DNA from: Heterohyrax brucei
Lineage: Eukaryota; Chordata; Mammalia; Hyracoidea; Procaviidae
Direction: 5' to 3'
Length of the DNA: 64,000 nucleotides
Assembly: GCA_028571685.1 (NCBI GenBank)
Contig: CM053164.1
Location: 42,520,501 to 42,584,500 of the forward strand
Shown in pieces: positions 37,436-50,641 of this stretch. The position numbers and the translations under genes are program-made. Under the pieces are notes generated by a model. That model ran no database searches. It was given only the letters and a program-made list of their open reading frames with translations, and was not told the DNA's origin. Positions within the stretch are counted from its first letter, which is position 1. The number at the start of each line of letters is the position of its first letter.

Positions 37436-39401
37436 TGATTGGAGATTGGTGATAACACATCCATGGTCAAAACCTAAACTTAGGTCAGATCCTGTATAGG
37501 AACCCTGGCAGGCTTTTAAAACTGCTGCTAGTTTTCCACAAGATGCCATCTGTTTTTTCACGAGAATCTTAAGTAAAAATGACATTCTCATTACTCAACA
37601 TGGTAGAAATGAGCAGAATCAGTGGACATCAGAATTTTAGCCTGAGCCTGCCTTTTGCCTTTTAAGTGTATATATAAAATAATAAGAATTAAGTGATATT
37701 AAGCCTAATACTGTCAGGATGCAGACTAAGAATATTACTGTTCTTTGAAATAGTGATCTAGCCCGTGCCTCCATTACTGATGGTAACTAACAAAATAAAT
37801 CTGCTGCTTGTAGAGGTGTTATAGTGTGTAATCAAGTAATTTGCTGTCTAATTCTGTGTCTGTGTCTAATTGTTTGTTTCTCCTATGTTATTTATCAAAT
37901 GCAAGAAGAGGTATTTACTGATGTGTAGATGTCATTTTCTTGAGCTAATAAAAAAATCTTAGCCTATTCTGTTATCTAATGCCACCTTAAATAATGAGGT
38001 CAGAAGTCTGTGTTGCGTTTCTGTCCCATTAACAACTTTGTCTGCTCTTTGTCCTTTAGTGATTGATAAATTTCTTAAAGATTTTTCTAATTCAACTATA
38101 TTGTAAGAAAGAATTAAAGTTCTTAGAAATGATGAACTCCACCCTGAGTGTTGGACCTATGAGCTTTCTTCTGACTCTCATTTTAAATATGTAACCATTT
38201 AAAATTACCTTTTTAATATTTACTAGTGTCATCTATGAATACCTAATCCTGAAGTTCTCGAAGTGCATCGTTTGCACATCCACCAGAATCTAAACAAGCC
38301 ATTGCCCACATATACTCATTGTCAGCTGGAAAGGGATCATCTGAACTAGAATAGTTGGATCCACCACATGAAAATATGTGTTGAAAAGAAGCACACAAAG
38401 TTTGTCTGGAAGAAATAAAAGATGCAGAAATATTTATGTGTTAAACCAAGTGTCCATGAGAGAATACGTGATTAGCAAGATAACAGAGGATAGACCCCTC
38501 TTGTTCATCTGCTTAAGCATACTCAATGTTCTTCCTGAGGGCAAGCTGGCCCTCCTGGTTTACCTATTAAGAGTCCTGGGTCACCATTTTAGTTAAGCCA
38601 TGTGTCTCAGTATTAGAATGTTTTCACATAGTCATTCTTCCAGCCATGAATTTTCATACATGTTCACTGATCATAGGTGTGAGTGTGTTTTCTTCAGCTA
38701 AGACACTATTGATTATGTGATTTTAGTTTAGAGTAAGTGCAGGCAAGGCCACATTAGAGGACCTACTTGGTTTTCCAAAAGGCTGATTGAATGCTTGAAG
38801 TTGATCTCTGAGACTGTGGGTTTTTTCAAGATATGTAAATTTCTGCATAGCAAGGGGGTGAAAGTTTCAGTTACAAACATCAGACAAGTATTTCAGACAA
38901 CATTTTCATGAAGAGTAATTAAATCCTGATTTACCCTAATCATAGCTCACAGTCTGATCTTTGTAGTTAATATCCCAAAACAAACTGAATTATTCAAAAA
39001 AGTACACCCCCAGAGAAGAATGGTCTTAGCAGTTTATCAGGACCATTGTTTAACTCAAAAGTGTCTTCAGAAACCAGATTATTTCTCAGAGCTTGTGGTT
39101 CAAAAGGATATAGGCATTGGAAAGCCGGAAATCTGAGTTGCAGGAGAATTACAACTCTTTCATCATTTCCTCCTTTTGATCACGATCCTCCTCTAGAATC
39201 TTTGATCAAAGTTGTTCAGTAATGTTAGTTGGGCACCATCTGGTTTTTAAAATGCCAGACACCACACAGCAAAGTAGGAGGCAGAATAGGTACTGACAAT
39301 GATGTTAGGCCAGATGTCTGAAATAACCAATGAAATCATGACCCTAAGGCCTTTGAACTAGGGAAACATGAAACGTTTGTTTATAAATAAGCAGCATCAA
39401 G
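37436..39401 (+). other. ZNF512 intron 2, unique stretch
   Basis: Mostly AT-rich intron without recognised repeats. A minus-strand coding-like patch at 38,238-38,410 is listed separately. No splice-flanked exon matching ZNF512 was seen. Confidence 0.5.
38238..38410 (-). pseudogene. Coding-like remnant, unidentified
   Basis: The minus strand has a stop-free run of about 55 codons ending at a TAG near 38,248. It includes QHIFSCGGSNYSSSDD, then PFPADNEYMWAMACLDSGG and CANDALRELQD. Its composition looks protein-like in an otherwise AT-rich intron. There is no start codon context and no splice sites I trust. It could be a fragment of a processed pseudogene or chance. I do not recognise the protein. 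Confidence 0.3.
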
Positions 39402-39903
39402 TGTCGTGTACTGAGTTGTGTTGCCCCCAAAATGTGTGTAGCAATGCGTAGTAGTTTGACTAGGCCATGATTCCCAGTATTGTGTGATATTCCTTTCTGT
39501 TGCAAGCTCTACCTCTTATGATGTTAATGAGGGAGGTTGGTTGCCAGTTGTTTGTCAGACACTTCTCACTGTGTAGGATTATATTGTGCCATTGGGCAAC
39601 CTCTTGAGATATAAAGGAAAGGGACGCAAATGGAGATTTTGGGACCTCATATCACCAAGAAAGTGGTACTGGGAGTAGAGTGTGTTCTTTGGAAAGAACC
39701 AGGGTTCCTGTACCTCAGAAGTTCCCAGTCCAAGGGAGGATTGATGACAAAGACCTTCCTCCAGAACCAGCAGCAAAAGCCTTTCCCTGGAGTTGCCACT
39801 CTGAATTTTGACTTTTATTCTACTAGACTGTGACAAAATAAACTCTTTTTAAAGCCATCCAGTTGTGGTATTTCCATTAAAGCAGCACTAGATGAATAAG
39901 ACA
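39402..39903 (+). repeat. MaLR 5' LTR
   Basis: Starts TGTCGTGTACTGAGTTGTGT and ends GATGAATAAGACA, with the aataaact signal near 39,837 and aaagccatccagttgtggta after it. Confidence 0.75.
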
Positions 39904-40190
39904 GAATTTGGTACCATGAGAATGAGGTGCTGCCCTAACAGATTCTTAAATGTGGAAGTGGTTTTGAAACTGATTGGATAGAAGACTCAGAAGAAACCAG
40001 GAAAAATGTTAGAAGAAAGCACAGAGGGTGAAAAACAGCAGCAGACAGGCAGCAGCAGAACCAGACCAGTGTGAGACTGTGCTGCATCTAAGCCACAGAA
40101 GAAGACAGCTGAGTGCCTGTATTCAGGAGGCTTCCTAGTGGAGTGAGTAACTCGGGGCAGTAATCAGTAGAGCTAGGCTTGTTGACCCAC

Positions 40191-40532
40191 TGTCATGGAT
40201 TGAATTGTGTTCCCTAAAAGATGTATTGTGGCTTGGGGAGCCTCTTGAGATAAAAAGGAAAGGGACGCAAATGGATTTGGGGACCTCATATCATCAAGAA
40301 AGTGCATGGAGGTGAGCATATCCTTTGGAAAGGACCAGTGTGCCAGCACCTCAGAACCTTCCATTCCAGGTTGGAAAATTGATGGTAAGGGCCTTCTTTC
40401 AGAGCCAGCAGAGAATGTGTTCTCTCAGAGCTGTCACCCAGACTTTGGACTTTTAGCCAGCTGGACAGTGTCTCTCTTTAAAGCCATCTACTTGTGATAC
40501 TGCTGTTGAAGCAGCACTAGCTGACTAAGACA
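40191..40532 (+). repeat. MaLR middle LTR, internally deleted
   Basis: Starts TGTCATGGATTGAATTGTGT and ends CTGACTAAGACA. It is about 150 bases shorter than its neighbours because the section after aagatgtattg is missing. Confidence 0.72.
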
Positions 40533-40843
40533 CCATGGATTGAGAAAACTGAGTGCCTGTGTGCAGGAGGCTTCCTGTTGGAGTAAGGAACCTCTGGATG
40601 CTTGAATCAGTGGAGTTTTATAGCTTTGGAACACTTGTCCCATGAGGGCAAATGCAGGCATGAGACTATAGGAAGGAGAAGCTGAAGAGACAAGGAGCAT
40701 GGGAAGCTGAGCTGCCTCAGTCTCAACAGATGCGGGCCATGACCTCAGGGGTTTTAACTGTGGAGCTATGGCCCCTGCTATTTCTAAGGGTGGAGTTGCT
40801 ACTCAGATGGTCTAGGGAAATGGTATTCCTAAAGCTGAGGGGG

Positions 40844-41001
40844 AAACCCTACTGGCACAGTGGTTAAGTGCTACAACTGCTATCCAAAAGGTCTGCAGTT
40901 CAAATCCACCAGGCACTCTTTGGCAACTGTGGAACAGTCCTTCTTTGCACGATAGGGTTGCTATGAGTTGGAGTCCACTCGATGTCAGTGAAGCAGAGTT
41001 G
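40844..41001 (+). mobile_element. AfroSINE in MaLR internal region
   Basis: Head aaaccctactggcacagtgg, B-box region gcagttcaaatccaccaggc and tail tagggttgctatgagttgga are all present. Confidence 0.92.
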
Positions 41002-41184
41002 CTGTCCCACTGGGCCTAGAAGTGGAGCTGTAGTACATGGCCAAGGGGTCTCTACTCAGAATCTGAAGAGTGTAGCCAATACCTGAAATCTGGAGGGCGA
41101 GGCCATTGTATACAATATCTCAAAAAACAGAGGCTTATTCTCAGAGTGTTGAGGGCTAATGTGATGCATTCTGTTTATATGCTT

Positions 41185-41341
41185 CCAAACCAGCTGCTGT
41201 TGAGTCAGTTCCAGCACATAGCAACTCCATATATAGAGTAGAACTTCTCTGTAGAATTGCCAAGGAGTGCCTGGTGGATTTAAACTGCCAGTCTTTTGGG
41301 TGGCAGATACAGCACTTAACCACCATGTCACCAGGGTTTCT
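41185..41341 (-). mobile_element. AfroSINE in MaLR internal region
   Basis: Reverse-complement copy with tagagtagaacttctctgta, gcctggtggatttaaactgc and the head ccatgtcaccagggtttc. Confidence 0.9.
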
Positions 41342-41587
41342 GTTTATGTGCTTGGTACCTGTTAAATGCTTTATTTCCCTGCAGTTTCTCCCATTTGTAG
41401 TGGAAATGTCTAACTTGTGCCTGTCTGTTCTGCCATTGTATTTTGGAAAGAGATAATTTGTGTTCTAGATTTCACAGCAGAAGAGGAATTTCGGGATTTT
41501 GGACTTGGATAAGGCTTTTACTGCAGTGTGAATATGTTTTGCATGTTGCAAGCATGTGATTCTTTTAGGGGGAAAAGTGGCAGAACA

Positions 41588-42047
41588 TCATGGATTAAAT
41601 TGTGTTCCCCAAAAATATGTGTGGGTAATATGTGTAGCAGTTTGTCTAGGCCGTGATGCCTAGTATTGTGTGATGTGCCCTCATGTTGTAAACCCTACCT
41701 CGATGACATTAATGAGGGAAGTTGGATGGCAGTTGTGTTGGTAGAGCACTACTCAGTGTGTGGGGTTGTTATGCCTTGGGGATGTCTCTTGGAATATAAA
41801 GGGAGGCAAGTGGAGATTTTGTGATTCCATACCACCAAGAAGGCAGGGATCCTTGCACCTCAAGAGCTCCCAGTCCACAGGAAGATTGACAGCAAGTGCC
41901 TTCCTCCAGAACCAGCAGAAAAAGCCTTCCTCTGGAGCTGACACCCTGGATTTTGACTTTTAGCCTCTTGGACTGTGACAAAATCAAGTTTCTGTTTAAA
42001 GCCATCTGCTTGTGGTGTTGCTGTTATGGCAGCAACTATATTCAACA
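41588..42047 (+). repeat. MaLR 3' LTR
   Basis: Starts tcatggattaaattgtgttc and ends with aaagccatctgcttgtggtg and agcaactatattcaaca. Confidence 0.72.
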
Positions 42048-43479
42048 GAACCTCAGATTTTGTGTTACTGCAAACATAACTATTTATTAACTAGGGCACA
42101 AACTGTTCCTTTGGAGACTAACAGTAAGTATCATGTCATTCTGTCTTGTAACGTAGCTCGATTTTGGACACTTCTTTGTGGTTATGATATTTATAGATTT
42201 GCTAATTTACCAACAAAAACTTTGAGAGTTAAGATATTTAAACCCATTAGTTAGATAATTAAGGAGAAAGGAGGAAAATGTTTTTTAATGTTCAGAAAGT
42301 AGGACCATAAAACATTAGCAATATTCTCACATAAAAGTCATAACAATATTTTCAGTGATTCTGGATCAGCTTCTGTAGTACAGTCAATCTTTTTTGTTGA
42401 GATACTTTGGGCACACATTTTCAGTAAATCAGCAAAGTAAAACTTTATCTGTAGATAAGAAAACTAAATATGACTGATTAATGTGTAAAAATTAAACTCT
42501 TAAAAATGAAATACCTGATAGAAGTTAATTACAAAAATAATTCCAAGTCAGTTAAAAAAAAACTTGAGACAAAAGTCTTAAGTATAATGATTAACCTTAT
42601 ATTCAGGGAGCTCCAGGTATAATACATAATAGTGTTGAGACATAATACTGTATGGTCAGGATATACCAAGATTATCAAGTCTCTAAATTTCTGAATAGTA
42701 AAACATAAATAATTTGTGGGTAAATGATAAGAATTCCCTAGTAGTGATGACTTTGATGATGCTAGATGAAGAAAAAAATTACAACCAAGTTAGCAGTTAA
42801 AGACAGTAATAACACTATGATGTAGTATTACACATTTGGGATCCTGGTGGCGCAGTAGTAAAGAGCTGTGGAGGCTAACCCAATGATCAGCATTTCGAAT
42901 CTATACCCTATAGGGTAGCTCTGCTCTCTCCTGCTGTGTGTGACTGTGAGTTGGAATCAACTCTGTGACCTTGTGTATTATGTGTTTATAGTGTGATATT
43001 AGGAGAAATGGAAGAGGAAATACATACAGCTTTTAACTGAAAGAGTATCAGGCACTTGAGCTTTGGAAAATATTCATAATATTCTAAATAAGAATTTTTA
43101 TGACATTTTTCCTTGAAAAATACATACTTACATGTTTTGTTTGTGGCATTTTATGAAGTTTCAAAGTTGTCAGGAGTTTAATATAGGTTGCCAAGAAACA
43201 ATACATGAATCCTTTAACTGAAGATCTTAAAGGTAAAAACTTGAACCTTTTTCGAAGCCATGCTGATTGGTTTTGATTCAGGAATTAATTATAATGAAAT
43301 GCTGTACCCTTGTTCTTGAAGCGGATTGCACAAAGAATTAACCCTTCAACCTAGTAATCAAAGAAAATTTTAACAGTGAGAAACTGAATTCTTTATTTCA
43401 TATGATATTTAACATTAAAGCTACTAAAAATCTCCTAAACAATTATTCAGCCAGACAGATGAACTTTTGACTGTTGAAT
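42048..43479 (+). other. ZNF512 intron 2 between MaLR and L1 stack
   Basis: AT-rich, no open frame above background and no recognised exon. One diverged AfroSINE lies at 42,836-42,985. Nothing else is identified. Confidence 0.55.
42836..42985 (+). mobile_element. AfroSINE, diverged
   Basis: Head gggatcctggtggcgcagta, then ctatagggtagctctgctct and gtgagttggaatcaactctg. The central part is shorter than usual. Confidence 0.8.
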
Positions 43480-45659
43480 AATTTCCTCTTTTAAAAAATA
43501 TATTTTATTGTGCTTTAAGTGAAAGTTTACAGTCCAAGTCAATTTCTTGTATAAAACCCAGCAGACACACAGCTATGCAACCCAAACTCTGCCTCTCACT
43601 CTGACAGCGCACTCCTCCTCTCTACCATGTACTTCCCTTGCCCCATCCATATAGGCAACTGCCGTTCCCCTTCACCCTCTTCATCTTACCTCTGGAAGGG
43701 AGCTGGTCAGACAGCCTCATGTGTATATTTAAGACAAGCACACTACTCACCAGCGTCGCTCTATTAAACTACAGTTTAATCGTTGCCTAAAGATTTTGCT
43801 TTAGTACTGATTTCAGCTCTGGGCTAACAGCGAGTCCGGGGACTCTGTCCTCAGGGGACCCTACAGTCTGCAGGGCCATAAAGTCTAGTCTTTTAAAAGC
43901 ACTTTAGTTTTGTACAGCCAGTTTTCTTCTACTGTATCAAGGAGTGTACATCGCGTTCTTTGTCAGGGCAGTCGTCGGTGGCTGGGCGCCATCTAGTTCT
44001 GGTTTCGTCTTCATGTATTCTCCGTATGATAAGAAACCGTCTGTTTCTTGGGTTCATATTTACCTCATGTCTTTGATGTCCTTCCTTCTTCTCTGCTACA
44101 GGTGGATTGGGACAAATTGATGCCACTTACATAGCCACTACTAGCCTTTAAGACCCCAGACACAACTCACCAAAGTGGGTTGTAGGACATTTTCTTAAAA
44201 AAAAGAAAGCCACAGTTATGCCAGTTGATGTAGATGTCCTCTGAAACCATGGTCCCCAGACTCCTGTCCCTGCATCTTGTCCTTCAAAATGTTGGTTTGT
44301 GATTAGCGTTTGGTATAATCCACCTGTGCTAACCTACTTTCTATGTGCTGTTTACTCCCTTTGCCTAACCCAATTGCTGTCTACTGTCTGGTCTTTGAAT
44401 ACTCCTAACCATCCCTAACTGCCATTGTAAAAGTCAAAGGTTATTTTATTCTCTGCTTAAAGTTTTTCTTAAGTTGTTGTACTAGTGGTCTTATACAGTA
44501 TTTGTCCTTTTAAAACTAATTTCACTCAGCATAGTGTCTTCCAGATGACTCCATTTTATCAGATGTTTCTGAAGATCATCATTCTTTTTTTTCTTTTTTT
44601 ATTATGATTGAATAAAAATGTACATTCCAATATATACTTGCATGCCCCCCTATATGCAGCTGCTGCTGCTCTCCCTGCCCGGTGACAGCATACCCTTCCT
44701 CTCTGCTCCATACATATCCTATCCTCCCAACAATCTCCTGTCCTTTCCACCCACTCCCCTTCCTCCATAAGAGGTCAGCAGGACAACATCCTATAGACTG
44801 ATAGAACCATAAAGTGCACGCATGATATGGTCATTCTGTGTCGCCAAGTCCAGTCCACTGCTGTCCGAAAAGCTGACCTTCATTATGATTTATGGAGAGG
44901 GGCAGCATTAGGGCCAGGTGTCGTGCTCCCAGGGGAACCCCGAAGCCCATGGAGCATCAGTTGCTCTCTTTTGGTGGAGATCTCAGAATACACCCCTTTT
45001 TATTCTTCTGTTGCCAGTGAGACTCAACTTTGTGAGCTCCACCATGGCTATCACTGGTGGTGGCCGCGCACCATCTGGTTCTTCTGGTCACAAGTCGATA
45101 TAGTCACCCACTGACGTGGGTCTCTTCTGTCTTAGTTCTCTTTCCCCCATGTCGTTTTGGTCTTTGGTGATCATCTGTTCCTGCTGAGTTGGGACCATTT
45201 GGTGTACCCTCATATGGCAACTTAGCAGTTTTTCAGACCCCAGAAGCCACTCACCTATGTGGGGTGCAGAGGACTCTTAGCAAAATGCTAGTTGTGTCAG
45301 TTGGTCTCAACTTCCCCTGAGAGCATGGTCCCTGGGCCCCTGCCACAGCTACTCTGTCCTTGCAATGTTGGGTTAAGATGGGAAGACTACTCATGATATG
45401 AGGAAGTCCAGTTAATATTGGTCTTCTAATGTGTGCTGTCACAGATTTCACCCAACCAAATTTCTATCAGCTGTCTAATCTAGACTCTCCCCTGCCTTGC
45501 TTTTCCTCCTTCCCCACCCTTGCAGCCATCAGAGTCTTTTCTTCTAGGCATGGGTTTGTTTTTAAGTTCTTATTGTAGGGGTCTCATTTGATATTTGTCT
45601 TTTTGTCGCTGACTGCTTTCACTCAGCATGTCCTCCAACTGAAACCAGGTTATGAGATG

Positions 45660-48600
45660 TTTCCTAAAATCATCGTTGTTCTTTTTACCATTGCATAGTG
45701 TTCCATTGAGTATATATACCATTGTTTACCTATCCATCCCTCTGTTGTTGGGCATCTGGATTGATTCCATCTTTTTGCTGTTGTGGACTGTGCTGCGATA
45801 AACATTCATGTGCACGTATCAGTTGTTGTGAATGGCCTTGATTTTATAGGGTATATTCGAAGCAGTGGAATTACTGGGTCAAGTGGTATAACTGGACCAG
45901 CTTTTTAAGGAAGTGCCAGATTGCTTTCCAAAGTGATTGTACCATTTTGCAATCCCACCAACAGTGTAGGAGAGTTCCAGTCTCTCCAAAGCCTCTCCAG
46001 CATTTGTTATTTTGTGATTTTTGGATCATGGTCAACCTTGTTGGGGTGAGATGGTATCTCATTGTAGTTTTGATTTGAATGTCTTTAATAGCTAACGATC
46101 ATGGGCATGTCCATGTGTGGTTTTTGGCTGCCTGGATCTCCTCTTTAGAAAAGTGTCTGTCTATCTCCTTTGCCCATTGCTTAATTGGATGATTTATCTA
46201 TTTTTTATTGTTATTTTGTAGTACTTTATGGATTATGGAGATCAGGCATCAGTCTGACATATAGTTGCCAAATCTTTTTTTCCATTCTGTAGGTGGCCTT
46301 TTAATTCTATTAATAAAGTCTTTGGATGAGCAAAAATGTTTTGATTCATAATAGTTCCCATTTATCTGTTTTCTATTGTTTGTGGTTTGTTTGACAGATT
46401 TTGAAGTCTGTCTACATTGTGTATTAAAACTTCCATTGTTGCTCCTACTTTTTCTTTCATGAGCTTTATTGTTTTAGATTTGATATTTAGGTCTTTTATG
46501 CAGTTTGGGTTGGTTTTTGTATAAGGTGTAAGATGTGGGTCTTGTTTCAATTTATTGCAGATGGCTATCCGATTCTGCCAGTATCATTTGTTGAAGAGAT
46601 TGTTTTTTTCCTCCAGTTTAGTGTCTTAGGGCCTTTGTTGAATATCAGCTGTTCATAGGAAGAAGGTGTGATCTCTGGGGTCTGGATTCTGTTCCACTGG
46701 TCCGTCTGTCTTTTTGTACCAATACCAGACTGTTTTGACTACTGTGGCAGTGTAGTAGGTTCTACAGTCAGATAATGAGAGGCCTCCCAGTGTGTGCTTC
46801 TTTTTCAGTGGTTCTTTACTTATCCAGGACTTCTTCCCATTCCATACAAAGTTGGTAATTTGTTTCTCCATCTCATTAAAAAATGCCACTGGAATTTGTA
46901 TTGGGATCACATTGTATAAGTAGACTGCTTTGGGCAAAGTAGACATTTTCACAATATTAAGTTTTCCTACCCATGAGCAGGGTAGGTTTCTCCATTTATG
47001 TAAGCCTTAGTTTCTTGTAGTAAGGACTTGTCGTTCTCTTTATAAAGATCTGTTATTTCTGTGGTTAGATTTATTCCTAGGTACTTTATCTTCTTAGGGG
47101 CTATAGTAAATGGTATTGGTTTGATGATTTCTTTGTTGGTATAAAGGAATCCTAGTGATTTACTTGTGTTTATCTTATATCCTGAGACTTTGCTGAACTC
47201 TTCTATCAGTTTGAGTAGTTTACTTACGTATTCTTTAGGATTCTGTGCATTTAAAATCATATCATCAGCAAACGGAGATTTTTGCTGCTTCTTTGTTGAA
47301 GCAGGTGCCCTTTATTTCTTGGTCTTGTCTAATTGCTCTGGCTAGAAGTTCTAGTACAGTGTTGAATAGGAGAGGTGAGAGTGGGCATCCTTGTCTAGTT
47401 CCTGTTCTTAAGGGAAACTGTTTCACTCTCCCTTCAGGATGATGTAGGCAGTTGGCTTTGTATAAGTGGCCCTTACTGAATAGAGGAATTTGTCATCTCT
47501 TCCTATTTTCCTGAGAGTTTTCAGCATGAATGGTTGTTGGACTTTATCAAATGTCTTTTCTGCATCAATAGACAAAATCAGGTGATTTTTGTCTTTTGTA
47601 TTTATGTGGTTGATCACATTAATTGTTTTTCTGATGTTGAACTAGCCTTGCATCCCTGGTATGAATCCAACTTGGTCACGGTGGATTATTTTTTGATATG
47701 TTGTTGTATTGGCAAAAATTTTGTTAACAATTTTTGTATCTAGATTCATGAGTGATACGGTCTGCAGTTCTCCTTTTCTGTTGGGCCTTTCCCTGGCTTT
47801 AGTACCAGAGTTATGCTGACTTCATAGAATGAATTTGGGAGTACCCCATCTCTTTCCACACTGTGAAGTAGTCTTAGTAGTATTGGCAGTAACTCTTCTC
47901 TAAAAGCTTGGTAGAATTCTATGGTGAAGCCATCTGGGCCAGGGTTTTTTTGTCTAGTAGTTTTTGGATGACTTTTTCAATCTCTTCCTTTGTGATGGGT
48001 TTATTAAGTTGTTCTGCTTCACCTTGTAATCACGTTAGTAGGTGATAATGAATCAAGGAATTTGTCCATTTTCTCTAGGTTTTCAAATTTGTTAGAGTAC
48101 AGTTTTTCATAGTATTCTGTTGTATAATATTTTTGATTTCTGTTGGATCTGTTGTGACAGCTCCCCTCTCAATTCTTATTTGGGTTATTTGTTTCCTGTT
48201 TTTCTTTAGTAAATTTTTCCAGTGATTTGTCAATTTTGTTGATCTTTTCAAAAAACCAGCTTTTGGTCTTTTCAGTTTTTTCAATTGTTCTGTTCTCTAC
48301 CTCGTTTAGTTCTGCTCTAAACTTTATGATCTTTTTTCTTCTGGTGCATAAGGGGTTCTTCTGTTGTTCTCTCTCTACTCATTCAAGCTGTATGGTTGGT
48401 TAGTTCTTTGATTTGGTTTGTGTGCATTTATGGAGAGAAACTGACCTCTGAGCACTGCTTTGGCTATATCTGTTAGGATGTGTTTTCATTCTCATTGGAA
48501 TCCATAAATTTCTTTATTTCATCTGTGATTTCTTCTGTAACCCATGGCTTTTTGAACAAGATTCTACTATCTGTCTATTCAACTTTTATGGCTTTATGCT

Positions 48601-49285
48601 CTGAGAAGATGCTTTGCATTAATTCAGTGATACTGATTTTGTTGAGAACTGCTTTATGTCCTAACACATGATCTGTTCTGGAGAATGTTCCATGTGCACT
48701 GGAGAAGAAGATGTAGTTGTCCGCTGATGGATAGAAAGTTCTGTACATGTCAATGAGATTTAGTTGGTTAATTGTGGCAGTAAGGTGTCCTGTGTCTTTA
48801 TTCAGCTTTTTCCTAGATGATTTGTTCCGTATGGAGAGTGGAGTATTGAAGTATCCCACTATTATTGTGGAATGATCTATCTCATTTTTGAGTGTAGTCA
48901 GTATTTCTTTGATGTATTTAGGTGCTCTAGTATTAGGTGCATAAATATTTAATATTGTTGAGTCCTGCTTATGTATTGAACCTTTCAGCAGTAGTGTCCA
49001 TCCTTGTCCACAGTGGTGGATTTTACATTAAAATCAATTTTATCTGAGATTAGAATTGCCACACCTGCTCTTTTTTGTGTATTGTTAGCTTGATATATAT
49101 TCTTCCATCCTTTAATTTTCAGTTTGTTCGTATCTTTAAGTCTAAAGTGAGTTTCTTGTAGGCAGCACATGGATGGGTCGTGTCTTTTGGTCCAGGGAGT
49201 CACTTGATATCTCTTTACTGGAGTGTTCAGTGCATTCATATTCAGTGTGATTATTGATAGGGGTCTGTTCAGTGCTGCCATTGTG
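45660..49285 (-). pseudogene. L1 ORF2 remnant, nearly full length
   Basis: From the 5' side: endonuclease start MAALNRPLSIITLNMNALNT (49,281 downward) with CLQETHFRLKD, then TDHVLGHKAVLNK at about 48,640, RT entry and [20 protein letters not shown] near 47,540, and the C-terminal [18 protein letters not shown] near 46,000. The catalytic FADD block near 47,265 is lost to an altered frame. At least a dozen breaks. Confidence 0.85.
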
Positions 49286-49744
49286 ATTTGTTTATTTTTG
49301 TGTTGATATTTTCTCTGTTCTTACTAATCTGTTCTAGGACATTACTATTTGTGAGTTGATATTGCACCTTTCTCAGGGTTAGTTTTGTGGTTGTTGAGAC
49401 TCCTGTAGCACATTTCTTCATTTGATATGTTGGATCTTTATTGTGCTTTACGGCTGTCCCTGTGATCCCCCATAATAAACTATGTATAAACCCAGTTTTA
49501 ATTATTACCATTCTTATCAGCTTCCTCTTTATTGGGAAGGACTGTAATGACTGTAGTACATCCCTCTTTTTAATATGATGATATCATAGTTTTCATGATA
49601 TCATCACTGGATTATTCCTTTCACTATTATAGCTTTGAGTTTGGAGCCTTCCCTAACTAAGTGCGATTCTGGGTGATGTGTCCTGTGTTTGCTTACAAAA
49701 TAAACTTAGTGGTTTTGTTATTCTAAGCCAAAGCAGAGAGATTG

Positions 49745-50641
49745 TTTCCATATTTCTTACAGCTTTGGTTTTGTTTTTACAAAGTCTCTGAGTTTCTGTT
49801 TATCTGTGAATGTCTTAATTTCAGTTTCATATTTGAAAGATAGTTTCACAGGATATATAATTCTTAGTTGGTACTTCTTCTCTTTCAAAGTTTTGAATGT
49901 GTCATGCCACTGTCTACGTGCCAGCATTGTTTCTACTGAGAAATCCAATGAAAGCCTACAGGGTTTCCCTTTCAGTGTTAGCTCTACTTTGAGTCTTGCT
50001 GCCTTTAAAGGTTTCTGCGTATGTTTCATATAATATGTGTTGGAGTCTTTCTTTTGAGATCTATATTGAGTGGTGTTTGATATGCATCTTGGATATCTAT
50101 ATTCTCACATAATTTCTGGGAGATTTTCTGTGAGCAGCTCAGCAACAATACTCTCTGTGTTCTCAGGTGTCTCACCCTGTTGAGGAACTCCAGTTAATCA
50201 TAGGTTGTTCCTCTTAATAGAGTCCCACATGCTTCTTAATGCTTCTTCATTTTTCTTGTTTCTTTTTTCTGCTTCCTCCTCGTAGATGTTGGAGTCAACA
50301 GCTCTGTCTTCCAAATCAGACATTTTCTTTTCCATTTGTTCCATTCTGTTTTCTTGGCTTTGAATTGAAGTTTCTATGTCTTTGATTTTGTTCTTGGTCT
50401 TTTGGATTTCAGAGTACTGGTGTTTCATCAGATCAGACAGCTTGCTTAATTTTTCATTTTGCTCTGCTGCATTTTGTATAAGGTCTAGGAGGTCTATACA
50501 TATGTTTTCACATTCTGATCATTTCAGAAAGATTTTTTCATCTGGGAAGTTTTGTGGTACTTTCTTTGGAGGGCTTTTTGAAGCCATGAGTGATTTCTTC
50601 ATTATGCTTTTCTCCAGAGTTTCTTGCTTTTGTGGCATCAT
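49745..50641 (-). pseudogene. L1 ORF1 remnant
   Basis: The start ATG would be at 50,641 (MMPQKQETLE). Open pieces at 50,428-50,198 (coiled coil with IQSQENRMEQMEKKMSDLED) and 50,029-49,757 (C-terminal domain with MLARRQWHDTFKTLKEKKYQ) align with the intact ORF1 at 24,206-25,156 but lie in different frames. Confidence 0.85.

Larger units (their letters stand above)
39402..42047 (+). mobile_element. MaLR element with three LTRs
   Basis: Layout is LTR (39,402-39,903), internal, LTR (40,191-40,532), internal, LTR (41,588-42,047). Just after the first LTR the sequence gaatttggtaccatgagaat matches the start of MaLR internal regions. The piece caggaggcttcctagtggag (about 40,120) recurs as caggaggcttcctgttggag (about 40,565), so part of the internal region is present twice. 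Two AfroSINEs lie in the second internal part. No coding frame is preserved. Confidence 0.75.

Noticed and set aside
44827-45114. 95-codon + strand open frame
   Set aside because: It lies antisense in the 3' UTR of the full-length minus-strand L1 and overlaps another frame; no protein-like motif.
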